Source of the DNA: Rhynochetos jubatus
Taxonomy: Eukaryota; Chordata; Aves; Eurypygiformes; Rhynochetidae
Length of the DNA stretch: 64,000 bases
Direction: 5' to 3'
Assembly: GCA_027574665.1 (NCBI GenBank)
Contig: CM050655.1
Span: forward strand, 7,683,170-7,747,169
The notes beneath the pieces were generated by a model. That model saw only the letters and a list, made by a program, of their open reading frames with translations. It was not told the origin of the DNA and searched no databases. Of the stretch, positions 11,291 to 25,882 are shown in pieces. The stretch's first letter is position 1; every line of letters starts with the position of its first letter. A program made the position numbers and the translations under genes.

Positions 11291-14200
11291 TTTCTCCAGA
11301 AGGTGAGTGAACAGAGAAATTAAGCAGCATAATGCTGTGGAGTAGCATACCAAATAAAACACATTGTGTAAGATGAATTCTTTCTAAGAGAATAGGATTT
11401 TACACCTGGAATTATAGGTAGCTAGGAGCCTGCTTCTGCCCTTAGTTTCTGCTCTTCTTAGAATTCTTTTGTTGAAAATAATCACTATAATTTTTAAGAG
11501 CTCAGCACAGGCTTAGGCCTTATCCAGGACACAAAGACTGCTTTGCTGTAGGAGCCTTTTGGCGAAGAATATTGTAACTGCTGTCTGTCTTTCCCAAGTA
11601 CTGTGCTTCTGATCCACAAACATGCAGTTCAGGGACTGGTTTGTGTGACTGATCCTCTGAGTAAATTTACTCAAGTGGCTTTTCAAGATCAGTGTCTTTC
11701 TCCATGCTTGTATACTTGACTTGCCTTTCTCTCCTTGCAGTATCTGAGACAGTTCTTTAAAAGTATGTTTTCTCTGTCAAGGTAACATTTGAAAAAAATC
11801 AATAAAAATTATATAATTTTGTGTTATTTTAGGCCAACAGACTCGCCAATACTTGTAGTTCTGACTGGTCCACAGAACATCCATCCTGCTTCCTTGCCCT
11901 TTTCCCAAGTGATGAAACTTTCTAGCAACCTCTAATAAAACTGAGACCATTTAGTGTAATAGATGAAAAGCCACAAAATTAGGAAGTGCCACAGGAATGT
12001 CCTAGGTCACTTCAGTGGCAGCAGATAGCAATAAAAAGGGAAAAACCAGTCTGGCCTGAGGGGAAATGCCTTTCTGACTCCAGTGGTACTTTCCAGTTCT
12101 CTTTCCTGGACGAAAACCTCTCCATCTCCAAATTTGATGGATTGCTCTGAAGGCTGGAAAGGTTAACTTGAATAGTTCAGCTACTCTCAGTTTGTAAGAG
12201 GGGAAGAGCACAATGTTATTCTGCTGCATCACATATCTGCACCAGCTCTGATGTAATTTTTGACAGGGACTTGGCATTGTCAAGTTGTCCCTTGGGCTGC
12301 TAGGGGCCATGGACCAGCCTGGGAAGGACCTTTCATTAGCAAGTCTGAGCCCAACTAGTCTACATCCTCCAGACTACTCAAACCTCATCCATACAGCCCG
12401 ATTGCCTATCGCTGTTGTCTGGACTCTCCTTGCAAGGGCAGAGGGAGCGTGATAAAACTGCCTGCTGACATGCTGCCTTGCATGCAGCTCCCCAGAGACA
12501 TCTGCTGCTTTGTGTGGCAGACCACACTAGGGGGAACTTAGGAACCGTGTGGGCTTGGCTCCCGTGGCAAACTCTCCAAACATTGCAGCGTGTGCTCCAG
12601 GGGAATGGCAGCTGTGGACCATGACGCATCTTTAAAACCCCCCAAACAGGGTAATAGCTGCAGATGGGTATTTCAGCAACTGCTTAGTTTGTAATGTCGT
12701 TCACTGAAGAGGGATTCATCAATGATGTTCTGCTGAAGGTTGTGAGAAAGTTTTAAATTTGATTGATCTCTAGGTGTGCAAGTCTACAATAAGGAACAAT
12801 CCTGACACGGCAAGGAGCTGAGCTGGCTGCAAGAGACCTTGATCAGCACCATGGCCCTGTCTGCGCAGGCAGGCTGGTGCAGTAAAGGTGCATCGGTGTC
12901 CTCTAACAGTCTCCAAGGTGGTCTTTGCCACGTGACTGCTGGATGGCTCAGCCAGTGTCTGCAAATGTCAGGTAAAGTGCATGGCACCAAGGGAAGGAAG
13001 CTGCCAGGTGAGATTGAACCTATTCTTGCAGGAGTTTGGGATCTCCTCAGAGCTGCGGGGACAGAAACCTTCTGCTCCTACTGTCAGATGCATGTCCAAG
13101 CCCTTTGCCCTCGAGGGGAACTGTTGGGCAGAAATACAAAATCTCCTACTGTTTAGAGCCTGCCTAGGTTGCAAGGAGGCAACTGGCATTCTTCTTTGTG
13201 GTTTAAAACATTTTATTTGTTTTTCAGACTCAACTCTAAGGGAATATTCTTGGAAATCCATGGACTACCTGTGTCTGGGGATGCATAAACTTGCTGATAA
13301 TTACAGGAGCTATTTGCTGTGACTCTTACCTGCTACAATAACTTGAGATGGTAGAGACAGTTATAGTGTCAAATGAGAATTGAGAAGGAAGATCTAACAA
13401 CTTTATTATGGTTATTGCTGCTTGAGAAGCCACTACACAGGTAGTAAGTGTACACTGTATTTAACACATCTTGCTGTCTCCTCATGAAAGAGAGCATCTT
13501 GAATTGTTAGAATTAATGGCATTGTAGTGTAGGCCAGAAACACACTAACAAATAGAAAGTAGAGGCAAAATTTGCCTTAAAATTATTCTAAACTCTCCGA
13601 GATGTATGTGTGTGTGTATACACCAGCATGGCATTAGGAAGGCCAGGGGGACAATATTTTCCCTGTTAGAGGTTTGCAAATAATAACTTTACTTTTCATG
13701 TTCTGTTAGCTTCTGCTGCTAAGCTGAATTTGCCCTGCTGCATATGTGTGCATTTGTTTGTGCTGCCTAGGGATGAAGGGAAAATGCAAGCATGTTTCTG
13801 GAAAGTCTGGCCCATCTAAGGCATAAGTGTGCATGTGACACCAGGTGCTGTCACATAAAAATGAGAAGGACCAACTTGTCCCAGCCTGATAGCAACTTTG
13901 GAAGTCAAGCTGGTCTGGTAAGCCATAGAATAGACATGGTCCTGTAAGTTCTGTGTTTCTCTGACTTCTGGATACTGAGGGTTTTGGAAAGTGAATTTCA
14001 TAACGAGTTGTCATTTTATGTCCTGAAATGACCTGGTCAAAACATTGGATGTAGCCTTTCCTAGAGTCCGGTGGGAACGAATGTCAGATCTGGAGCCAAA
14101 TCCTATGGTTTAGCACATCTGTACTGGAAAGACAATATTGCACTTCTACGTTATAGTAGTTTGATATACTTGTATACAGTGTACTCACCCAAGAGTAAGC

Positions 14201-14439
14201 TCTCATGCTCTGTTTTATGCAAGTGTAAACGTGGGATGCACTGCCTTACTGGGAATTTCCTGAGTCTTGATCTTGGTCCTGCCATGCCACATCCTTCTCA
14301 CTTACGTAATGCTTATTTTTTTAGTCACCATTATTTTATATAAGCTATTAGTAGGAGACTCAAAGTATCAACTTGGGTAAGCTTTTGTCTCCATTTTATC
14401 TGTTTTTCTTTGCATTATCTGACCTTTAGAAAAATACAA

Positions 14440-14940
14440 TTAAAATACATTTTCTGCTGTACATAAATGATTTTAAATGAATTGTTTGCTAGAGATATGA
14501 CATTTACATGCAGTGTCAGTTACTTATGCATATGAAAGAAGAGATTAAGAGAGCTTTTTTATGTCAGGTGTACAGTATCACATTTCTATTAAGTGTCCAC
14601 CTGCGATCAGTGGCCTTGTAAGACCTTTGACGTTTGATTTACAGGTTACAATCAAATTTCTTGCCCATTGCTGTGCTGCTGATGATTTTACTTTGAAATG
14701 CTTGTTATCTTCTTGAGACACTTGTTTGTGAACTTAGCCAGAGACGCAACATGATGCTGAAATCTCCTGTATCTCTGCAAGTCATTAATTTCAACCTATT
14801 CACATCCCATCTGGTTCCCTCTGAGGCTGCTGCCTTTGATTGAACCAAAGCTTTGCGTTCACACAATATGTAATTTGTGTAAATGTATATATTGTTTAGC
14901 TCTCATGCTCTTAGTAATCAATCTGTCCGTAGCAAAGGCG
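14440..14940. promoter_or_regulatory. Candidate enhancer with a cluster of TCF/LEF-type cores
   Basis: Several HMG-box CTTTG/CAAAG cores occur close together: CCTTTGA at 14624, an inverted pair TTTGATT (14633-14639) and AATCAAA (14650-14656), CTTTGAA at about 14692, CCTTTGAT (14833-14840, a full TCF/LEF consensus), and the palindrome CAAAGCTTTG (14846-14855). The surrounding sequence is non-repetitive. Wnt/TCF input to EGR2 control is an inference from these motifs. Confidence 0.27.
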
Positions 14941-17145
14941 TATCTTCCCCCAGGAAGGGAGGTGGGGCAGCAACGGTGTTCTTGAAAACAGCAGTCTGGG
15001 ATTGCTGATGGCTTAGAGCAGCAGCCTGATGCCGTACTCCGGCTGGAAGATCAGCACCCTGAGCTGTGGGAACAAAAAGCAGGACTCAGCCTCTGAAGGA
15101 AAGTGTGGACCATGAGATGAGGCAAGCCGGCACAGAGTATTTCATTCTCTTTACCCACAACCTTCTCTTGCAGCTTCTGTGTTTGGAACAAAGTCCTGTT
15201 CTCTTACATATCTAATTGAGCATGACACATGAGCAGCTGGCTGTAACCCAGCATGAGAACGCGGGTGTATGTGAGAGAGATGGACATAAAACAAGGTAGG
15301 TGAAAGCCCTCCCCAAGGTTCTGGGACCAGTGTCTTCCAAAGATATCAGAATTCCTGCTTACAAAGTGAGACAGTAATCAGCCTCTTCCCATCTTTGCGG
15401 CCTGCATCAGCAAGGTGCTTGTAAAAAACATGCAAAATATGACATTGGATTGTTACATTTTTTGTTTCTTCTCTGCTTGGCTTGGCAGATATGTCTGTGC
15501 ACCCATTCAGTCTGCTTCTGTGCGTCGTCTGCAAATACCAGCATGCAGCACGGAGTCCTTGCATTCACGTTGGCTCCCATTTCCAGGCTCATCTCAGTTC
15601 GTCTGCTCTGCTGCCTCAAAGCCCTTCCCAAATGGAGGTCAGGCAGTGGCAGGGATAGCTCTGAACTCACAAATGGGAAACTTCAAGCTTGCAGGGGTGT
15701 CTTTGATACAGCCAAATCCTCTGCCAGTTTAGTTGTGTGTGTCTGTGACAAAATTGTAGCTTGCTTTCTTTGGGAAACATGATCTGCTGAATGATGGGTT
15801 TGTTTTTCTTGGTTTTTTTTCCCAAAGTGTCTCTTTTTTTTTCTCTCTAAACCAACAAGATAACCTACAATTTAGCCAGTCTACATTTTTCCTGGTTCTG
15901 ACCATTAATTTTGCTAAAAGGAAGAAAAGTACAGTGAGTACCACTGACCATAAAATGGTTTTTTGTTTCACGGACTTAGCTGATGGTTGATATTCATATC
16001 TCTTTGCTGCTTCCATTTGAGCAAATACTGGGATTGAATCTGGCAAATTAGCGTGATAATGTCAAGACCCTTTACAATAAAGAGAGAGAGTTCTTATTTT
16101 CAAGGTAGTGTCTTAACAGCCCGGTTGCACTTTCCATTCTCAGAGGCAATAGAAATGTCATTTATCCAGCTCCCATTGCAATCTTGTAGCTTAATTTTTC
16201 ATAATTACCTAGGTAAGCCATTTTTCATTCCTGCAGTTTTGTTCAATGACTCTAAGGAAGACTGGCACCTGCTTGAGGTTGGACCTGGCAACTTCAACAT
16301 TTTCTTTCTTTTCCTTTTCTTGGGAGGAGAGCATGATTATGACATCTTGAGGATCTCCCATCTGACTCTCTGCAGCTTTCAGTGCTCGAGGGCCATATCC
16401 TGCTCCAGCTGTACCTTCACAAGGTTGGTTACTCCATTGTGCTCACCTGCATGTCAGAGGGTCGGCTCTCAAAGGCCTCATTTAACCATGACATTTAAAT
16501 GGGTTCTTTCTCCTGACTGCGAGGACTGGTATGTTTGTTGACTCGTGCAGTCCTTAATCTGGCAAACACCCCTGTAAAATCAAAGGTGCAGCGCCTGTGC
16601 TTAAACTGAGTAAAGCAGGGCTCTTAGCATTAATACAGGGGGCTTAGCAGGACTGCTAACTGATGTTAGTCTTCTGCAGGCTGTCACTGGACATACCATG
16701 GTTTGTACCGATTGAGTTTAACTAAAGAAGTGTATGGGTATGACTGTTGTTGGAGTAACATCCAGAAGTGTATTCAGGCAAAAGTCCCTCATCTGCGCCC
16801 TTGGATCCACCCTGCCGGTACCTTGAGTTTATGGCAGGCGAGAATGTTCAGCGTGTTGCAGGATCTGTTAGTTGTTTGCGCGCCATTTTAACACAAAGCT
16901 ATTGGCCTCCCTTTGCTTTAAAGAAGGGTATTTTCCATTTTTTTCATGACTGTTAAAACCATACGTTAATGCTGGTGGTTTGCAGTGCTGAGGCTGCGCT
17001 GCACGGGGACGTTGCTGGGGGAGGTTGTCAGTGAATTCTCAGAAAGGCTCGGCATGAGCAGGGTTGGGAAAACTGAGCCATCAGCTGTCTCCTCATTTAA
17101 GGAAATTGTTACAAGTTTGTTGTAGTTCCCAGGGCAGTGAATTAA

Positions 17146-17170
17146 TTAATTATAAAAATTAATTATAAAA
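17146..17170 (+). repeat. Two-copy 13-bp-period AT-rich tandem
   Basis: The unit TTAATTATAAAA occurs twice, starting at 17146 and 17159, inside a longer ATTA-rich tract. No function is inferred. Confidence 0.7.
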
Positions 17171-20100
17171 TCAAATGCTTTAAAGCGTTGTTTTGGGGCT
17201 TACAAAATCTGAATAAAACCAAATAGAAATGATTCAATTGTTTACATAAAGGACTTCTTCCAGGATTGCTTAAATACAGTCCTCACTAATTCCCACCACT
17301 CTGCTTGGGGAAAATAGACTCCTAAAGTAGTAGTTTTAAATCCTCTTCACCATTCCTTCCTTTTAATTTCCTTTTTGCTGTGATACTACCTTTGTTGTGT
17401 AGTCCCGTCAACACACTGCGGTAACAACGTAACAGTGTCCTCCAAATACAGCTTCCCTGAGGAATGTCTTTTCCTGACAGTATTTGGGTTTGTTGCTCTG
17501 GTAGCCCCTCCTTTCAGAGCTGGAACTGCTCTGAGCAGAGCAGTGGCAGCTGCTCTGATTTATTGTTCAGTACTGATTTACATTTTAAACCAAACTGAAC
17601 ACAACAGTTTTGAACAAGAAAGAAGCAGCAAAGTAGAATGCAATATTTTTAATTATTGTATTTTTCAAGCAGGCGACTTTTTGGAAGGCTGTATTCTGCA
17701 GCCTCCAAAACGTTTAAGTCGCTGTCGTGTGAACTCATGTGAGAGGAGGAAGACAGAGAACTCAAGTGCCTCATTCTATAGTGTGAAATGAAGTTTGTGG
17801 GTGGACCTTTCACAGGGCTGCATTATGCTTTGTCTCCATGCGACACGCTGGTTAAATGGACAGGACGAGCCTTTGTAGTTTTGCAATGTCCCATTGTTAT
17901 TTAGCACATAAGAACAGCGCAGTACTGGTGCAGCTGTTCCTAAACCGGTGATTGGAAAACCTTGTGCCGGGCAAGACAGAAAATGCTCTATCATAATTTT
18001 GACTCTAAGTCCTGAAGATGCTTCTGGCAATTGGAAACACTCCCTTTCCTTAAAAACATGATTACCTCTAATCCTCGTTGTGTGATGCTGCAGAAGGAGA
18101 CAGTACTGAGCATCTATTAGCAATTCAGATACACAGGGCTGAGGTTGAAGTTTTGATCTTTTATGCTCTCCGAGGATGTCTGAAGAGTATTTTTGGCCTG
18201 GGGGTTTTACACAGCCCTATTTTGTGAGAAATGCTGAGCTTCCGTTTCTTTTCTTTCTGCTTTGCTGAGGGTGGGGTTCTGAAAGCCACTGCTGAAAACT
18301 TCAGTTGTAGCCTGTCTTTTTGAAGTAGTTGCATTTTAAATACATTGTGAGCTTAAAGTATTCTAATTTCTCCTGGAATAGCAAGCACCTTCCTCTAACG
18401 GTAGCTGAGAGGAGACCAGCTAACAACACTTTTCACACACACCCCCCAGCTCATGTGGAATCTCATACCCAGGGTACCAGACCTGTCTTGCACTGCTGAC
18501 CTGGACATTAACCCTTACCTTTAACTTTAGCAACGAAGGAAGAGTTTGGCCTGAACCAGGGATTTGGGATGTTTGCTAGAAGGTGGGGGTGCATAAACCA
18601 ATAACTAGATGTCTTCATTATTGCAGCTGTCACCATGCAACAGGGGCTCCTGAGAGCTTTTGCTGTTGATGGAGTCCCAGAGACCTGGTGCCACTCAGGG
18701 AGAGCAAACTGAAGGGTCAGTAGGATATCGGGTACATGCTCACCTGAGGTGGTCAGGTGTCCTGGAAAAGCCATACAAATATACTAGGATGCAGCCAACA
18801 TCTTCACACATTCCTTGCCCAGGATATGGAGCACCACTTTATGTCGTTTTAACACTGATCCTGAGAAGTCTAGATGTTTGTCTGGCAGGTCTGTGTTGGT
18901 GGTTTGGAAATTCAGTTTTCCTGTGTGCTGAAAGGCTTGCTTTCTGCGTGCTCCCGGTTTTTGTCATGGTGTTCAAAATTCGATACAAAAGGACAGATCT
19001 GTCCTTGCTATTATTTACTCATAGGTGCTTGGTTTAGGAAGCAGCTACCGTGGAACAAGGTGAAAATACTAATTGGCATGTTGATCACAGTGAAAGGCAA
19101 TATGTCACATGTATATTTCTTCTGTTGAATGCTTACAAATACGGGACTTGTGAGATGCCACTTTCTGTTGCACTGGCTGCTGTATAAAAAACTAAATCTT
19201 GGAGCAGTTTGTTTGATTAATTCCAGTTTAGTGGAGTCCATTGCTAGTATGTGTCCAGAGGCATGGAGACAAAGGATGATCTTCAGAACGTGTTAACTGC
19301 AGGGGAGCAGGGGCGGCTTTCACAGAGGTCACGGAAAAGGGCCCGTCCCAGCTCAGTTGGTAAGTGATCTCCCTGCAGGAGAGAGCAAATGCTGCTTTTA
19401 CATACATGAGGCTCCTATTTGCTCACAATGTGACAGTATAGAAGACAATCAAAATGAGTTAATATATTAATCTTTTTTTCCTGTTTCTTGATGAGTCATT
19501 GTAATTACTGAAAACTAATATATTTTCCAACATTAAAATATTGCATTGGGCTATCAATATTCTGGTGTACTCTTTCATGTTCAGAGTGTTGGAAGGGGGT
19601 TGCTAGAAGATAACTTCCTGTATTTAATGAGGTAGTTTGTATGGACATGGTACTTTTCAGAAAAATGAAATTGATAATCTCAGAAAGGATATTGTCAGGG
19701 TGCAGAGTATGAAATTATATGTTGTACTGTCTTACCTTATCACTGTTTTCCATTAATGAAAATCTTAACAGACAAACCCCAAAACAACAAAATCATGAAA
19801 TGATTATTCAATAATTTTAGCAGTGAATGTTCTCACATCTGTCTGTTTCGATTTTTTTCTTACCGTTGGAAAATACCGCCTACAAAAACTCTGCTGGTCC
19901 TTTTATCTCTGCGCAGGGTCACCTGGAATGATCTCGATGTTTCCATACAAGCAATAAAGAGCTGCTCTTTCCAGTGTCAGGCTTGCTTTCTGGTCCAACA
20001 GGTATGGGAGTACGTGCTGAGGTTCTATTAGTGTGAATTACATATTTATAATTTTTAAAGCACCTCTTTTCAGAAGCAAATTAAACTCTTTGGACAGCAT

Positions 20101-22049
20101 TTGTAAAATTATTGGGGTTCCTAAAATGCAGATGAACTTTGGCTGGGACTTTTAAAATACGAATTAGGAGTCCAAGATATTTCTGAGAATCCAGGTTAGT
20201 ACATATTTGCATCTTTGGGTCAAATATGGCCCTGAGTCACTTCTTGAGGATGGGATTCAGGAACCATTATCACTTAGACATGTGTCCAAAAACATGAAAA
20301 TATTTCACTGAATAAGACTAGAGTTTAAAAAATGCATGTTTCAATGTTTTGTTTCATTTGCCTGACAGACTTAGACTGTGCTTTGAATTCTGCAGTATGT
20401 GTATGGCTGGCAGAATGACAGTACCACATTTCCTGAATATGCAGGATTTGTGCAGACAATGCATGAAAGGAAAATTTTCTTAGAAGCTCCCTGACATGTC
20501 ACCGAAAGTCCCTTAAGGTAACCACTCTGCTGGTGAGCCTGGGCTTGCCTGCACTCTCACAGGTGAGCAGCTTTAGACTCTCTCTTGTTAGGATGTCCTA
20601 AACTCTATGAGGTGATATCTCAGGTTAGCATGTAAAGCTCTATAGAAGTGCTAAATATTCCCCAAAAGCTATTTGTCTTTGTGGGTGCATGTGCTCCTTG
20701 CTAAAAAAAAAAAAAAAAATAATAAAAGAATGCCATTAACATATTTTGTAGAAAAAATAGCCCATCTTTGCTTTTTTTCACCTATTTCCTTCTCAGTCAG
20801 GAGAAAAAACATCAACCTTTTGATGACCAAGGTCCTGGATAGTTTCCCAGGTTGTACATGTTGCATTTTTGGAGTTCTTGGCATTGCCAGGGCAAGAGGT
20901 TTAGGATTATGAACAGCCTTAAGGTTCAGCTCTTTAGCAACAAGGCTGTCTGCAAAACTGCTGTTGCAGCACCCTTAAGCAGACTGAACTCTTCTAACCT
21001 GATGGTTGGATTAGGAATAAGGACTAATTTTCAATAAGTTTCTCCCATTTGGATATAATTTGAGAATATTCAGGGCTGAATATATTCTAGTCAGAGCTTT
21101 GCAGCTACTGTGTTTCACTGAAAGCGTACTCAATTGTTTAAAGACAACCTACATCTGGTTCAGAAGCACATTAGGTCAGTCCACTGAAGTAACAATGCAT
21201 TTGTTAGAATTAATTTTAATGATAAATCCCCGACACAAGCAGATGTGTAACTTGGTGGCTGAGACTGGTTCAGCACCACAACTCACATGCGGGCAGCACC
21301 CGCTGTTCAGCATCTGCCACATACAGGTGATCAGCCTGCAGCTGCTCTGACTCACAGGTGAGGATGTAGCGTGGGAGAGCATCCTCGCAGCCACGCAGCA
21401 GCCAGCAGCGTCTATCATCTGGCAGGTCCACCCTCTCCCTCGATCAAAGGAGCCCTGCCTGAGAGCACATGCGTTTGCAATACACAGTTTATACAATACA
21501 CAAACAGTGAGCACATATTCTATTATGGAGAGTAATTGGATGAGGATATAACCGTTGAAACTCTGAACTAGGAGTTCTGATTTACTTGCATGAGGATAAT
21601 TTGTACTCCAATCCAGCGCAACGCTTGGATGGACGTTTAACTGTAAATCTGTGAGCCTCGTTGAGGAAGTATCAAATGGAGCACTTGCAGAAGCATTTAG
21701 AAGATCATGATCGTACTGGTGAGAGATGAGGAAGCATCCTTGTGGATGGAAACACAGGGATGGTGCCTTCTTTTTGTGCTTTTTACAAGACAAACAAACG
21801 AAAGTCGCTTAGAATAAAAGTCATAATGGCAGAAAGATGCAAAGAAAAGCCTGACATTCTTCTGGTGTTCAACAGCCTTCATAACAGTGCACGTTGTTCT
21901 AGGGCAGCGTCTCAGCCACCCAGAGAATTTAGATCAGCAGCAGGGAGATTCATGATCCTGCAAGAAATTTATAATTGTGACAAAAGTGGAATGAAATCCA
22001 ATTTCCCTCCTTTTTACGTATTTTATCTTGAATTGTACCTTATGTGACA

Positions 22050-22450
22050 GGACTGCAATTAATATCACTTGTAAAACAGAAGGCTCATTAAATTGGTCTC
22101 ATTATGGCTGCTGAGGTTGTGTGCTGCTGCTGAAAGGGATTCCCCCATTATCTGTGTTTGACACGAACTCCTAATCAACCAGGCCAATTCTGCTTTATCA
22201 AAGGTCTGTCACATGTGTGGAGATAATATTTATTCTGGCTTGTACTATTAGCGTAAAAAATGTAGGTTGCGTTGGCAGACACATAACCCTCTGTCACAAA
22301 TGGCCACGCAGAGCATTTATTGAGGTGTTCCCTTTCCGCAAAGGTGATTCTAAATATAGCCCACTTCACCTTTTAGTACAGGGCACACCGGTCATATTAC
22401 ATTTTTTAAAAGCCTCTACGTTCAAGGGATATTTATGAAATTACATTTAA
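22050..22450. promoter_or_regulatory. Candidate conserved non-coding element (TCF, TALE, E-box motifs)
   Basis: Within 20 bp lie ATCAAAGG (22197-22204, TCF/LEF type), CTGTCA (22206-22211, MEIS/TALE type) and the palindromic E-box CACATGTG (22210-22217, overlapping the TALE site). A second CTGTCA is at 22291-22296. The sequence is non-repetitive and rich in lineage-factor motifs. Regulatory function is inferred, not shown. Confidence 0.27.
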
Positions 22451-23010
22451 ATAGATAGTGAGGAAACCTCACAGCAAGAAGTGTTAAGGGGTAAGATGAA
22501 TATCAATTCTGCAATTTCCTCCACAATTTATCAATGGGGAAAAAAAAAATCCAGCAGCCCTACACATCCAGCTTGCTTTAGAAGCTTGTTAGCAATAAAT
22601 GTTCCCCTTTCTGAGAGGTCTTAATATGTATCCCAATACTACCTCATTTGGTGAAAGTTTTCCGAACGCTCGGTTTTGCTTCATATTGATCCTCACTTTA
22701 TGAGGGACACAGACGTTTTCTCTGTGTATACAACTGTTCATAGAAAATTGATGAGTGAGTTTTAGCAGAGGTGATACTACTTTAATCCACTGGGTTTTCA
22801 CAAACACAAAGCTTAACACCACCATCCCTGCATAAAAGGTTTGCACAGATGATTTCATGCTGCTACAGTGTTACGTGTTCAAAAGAAACGTTTGCAGCTG
22901 TAAGGCAGCCTCATATGTTTGTATGAGAAACCAGCTACCCCAAACTGCAAACCAGATGCTCTCTTAGCTACTTGGGAGAAATTGTGGATAACAGGTAGAT
23001 CCATACAAAT

Positions 23011-23034
23011 TATATATATATATATATATATATA
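23011..23034 (+). repeat. (TA)12 microsatellite
   Basis: Twelve uninterrupted TA dinucleotides are read directly from the sequence. The tract is likely length-polymorphic. Confidence 0.95.
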
Positions 23035-25882
23035 ACCTATACAATGGTACTGAGTTATTTTTGATTTTTCATCCTTTTCCTTATATATATACTGCAGCTG
23101 TTACCAGGGGAGGATGTTTTGTTGCCTCCAGTAATACAAAGCAGTTTCCCATATGAGGGAGAAGATAGGAACTGAGAGGAAGGGGAATTGGCCGTGCTCA
23201 CGCCAACTGTTGGAATGATGCTGCAACGCCCTGGCCAGGACCGATCGCTGGGAGAATGACAGAGAAATGAGTTGCAAGGCTGTTATTGGATATGGGACTC
23301 CTCCTTTGGTTGTTTAAACTTTTTTTTGACATTAGCATACTTTCTTCCTTAGATTACCATGAAACTGAGAGAACACTGACCTGCATTTTGCAGCAGGTAC
23401 AACAGTAGTAAATATTGGCCGATAATTCAGACAAGGTAAATGAAGTTGGGAGAAAACAAGCATCTGCAGAAGGAGGTGGGGGAATGTGATTGCTAAAGTC
23501 GCTGTTACATCAAGGAGGAAGGTGGGGAATTAAGGGTGCCAAGCGTGAATGAAAGCAGATACAGTCCTGCAAGTGCCTGAAAAAGATTTTGCAGAGAGGC
23601 GCTTACAAGCACAGCTTAGTGCCAGTTCTCTTGGCCTCTGCCTTCCTTTTGTCTTGGGGACAATGACTGAAACTCTGGGTGTCCAGGAATCAAATGATTT
23701 CCCACTCATTATTCTGTTCCTGGGAAAGCTTTATCTGCTAATGAGGGCCTTATGTTTATGGTTTGCTCTGCTATGCAGAAAAGCTTCAACTTGGACTGTA
23801 ATTCAGAAGGCAGTATTTGTCTCCCTCTACAAGAGATGGTCTGAGTCAGTGTGTTGATACCAAGAGATTGAGACCTTTATTCCTTGTTGAGAAGGAAACT
23901 TTCTTTTTGCTTCCTCTCCTTCTTCCCCTTCCAAGGTGAAAAGCTCTGTATTGTTTCTCTGGTCCCACACTGATGGAGAAATAGCTGTGTTTTACAAAGA
24001 AGAGACTGAACACTGCACTAGGAAGATTAGTCTGATTGTTCTTATGTACCATGTGTAGAACACCGAAATATATGGAGATAGCATATGCTAAATCAGAACT
24101 TGGAACTTATTAATCCATTTTTAGCTGCACCTATTTTGGCTAAAAGTGAAGTGAGGTTTCTGGTCATGTAGATAATAATCTTTCCCTTTTGCAGACTCAT
24201 CTCCCATGAGCTCCCAGTGTTGTATACTTCTAACGCTGTGTAGCTTGGTGCATAATTAATGAGCTTAGTATAATGCCATGTTTGTTTATTCATACCTACT
24301 TCAGATTTATTAGATGAAATATCCTGAAAGTCAGGTTGGGAATCAGAAAGCATGGAGTTAGTCTTTTGATGAATAATTTGTTGAGAAGTTGATGCTTTTG
24401 CAGACGTAAATCAACAGTTAAATAAACATGACTACAGACAGAGAACGGTCCTGGTGTGGTGGTCCCTGCATCCTGAAGCTTAACCAGTCCCATTCCCACA
24501 AAGTTCCTGCAGGCCTTGTGGACCTGCTGCCTTGTACATGCGGTGACCTGCTTGGCAGCTTCACGGTGGCAGCTGGTGGCAGTCTGGGTCAGAAGGAACT
24601 CCCCAGGCGTTGCTGTGCTGGGAGCAGTCATCGGCTGCATCTTACTTTGTGGGGAGCACGCTTCAGTAGGCTTTGGAGCCAGACCTCTTTCTAGTTATTT
24701 GCAGTGCTCGGAGGACACCTACATGAACCACGGTTTGCACAGATTATCACAACATGACTCTGCTTGTGCTGTCAAATTTTCATTCATTATTATTGCACAA
24801 TGTATTGTCTTAAGCACTTTGAAAGATGTGGCAGGAAGGATGCAGAAACACGGGGCTGTGTTTCCTGCAGTAAGTCCATCTTTCCCTCTTCAGTGGGCGG
24901 AGGTCCCAAAGGGGAAGTCCAAGAGTCATTAAGGGCAGGGGATAACTCAGTTAACAGGGCTGAGTGGGCAAATGCTGGGCAGGTCCTAAAGTCCAGGCAT
25001 GGTCTGATGCAAGAGGTTGATGTTCCGTATGAAGTTCTGAACATAATTAACGAACCACAGAGGCCAAATTCTTTCCTCTGAGTCTTCCTAAACTGGAGGG
25101 AAGAATGGAAAGAAAAGTCTTGCATATGCAGAGCTCGGAGATGTGCAGTATCACAGAACAGTGGGGCTGAAAATATAACTGTAAGTGTTTAGGGCAAGGA
25201 TGAGCCTTTAAAAAGTCTTTCCTTTACAGATTTGGAAAACTGGAGAAACAGGGACCTCTGCTTGCACTGAGAGCTGATTTCTCAAGGTTAGTGATACTGG
25301 GGTCAGTTTTGAGTGGTTGTGGAGGACCACAGGTTTTTTCAATAATTGCACATCTCAATATTTTTTTCAAGAGAATGTAATGAAACCGAGAGACAGTGGT
25401 TTATCTGAAAATACTGAGGCAAAATATTTGTGTTGTGAATGCTAGACTGTAGGAGCCGGGCTGGTAATTTGCCAGAAAATGTGATTTTGGAGAATTTTGG
25501 GGAAATTTCAAGATATTATAAACAAAAGCTGTCTGGCAAAAGGTATGAAATCCAATGGATTTTTTCCTTCTGAATTAGACTTTTTAAAGAAATACTACAG
25601 ATATGTGAACTATTGAACAGTGTGGGGTGGGGTGTGTGTGTGTGAAAGAACTGTTCTGCCTTTCATCTGCCTTTAATTTCCTTCTGACCAACCTCATTTA
25701 AGTATCAAGATGGCTGATTTCTAACTGCACACAGTTAAAAAGAGGATTGTTTCTTTTTGCTCTGTTTAAATTTAAGCTTGGTGTAGATTTTTAGAAAGGC
25801 ACATCTTTATGGAAATTGGTAGTTCCGATGGATTTAGGGTTTCCAAAGGAAACTCAATCCAGGCTTTATCAGTTCAGTTACA

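Larger units (their letters stand above)
9946..22049. other. Intergenic DNA, no gene seen
   Basis: No coding exon, RNA gene or intact mobile element could be supported. Open frames are short and unrelated to known families. Candidate regulatory elements at about 11,000-11,290 and 14,440-14,940 are listed separately. A small 13-bp-period tandem (unit TTAATTATAAAA) sits at 17,146-17,170, and an A-run at 20,703-20,719. Confidence 0.6.

Noticed and set aside
21176..21793. 205-codon open frame on the - strand
   Set aside because: No recognisable domain, Cys/Ser-rich chance composition, no promoter or splice context. Most likely random despite its length.
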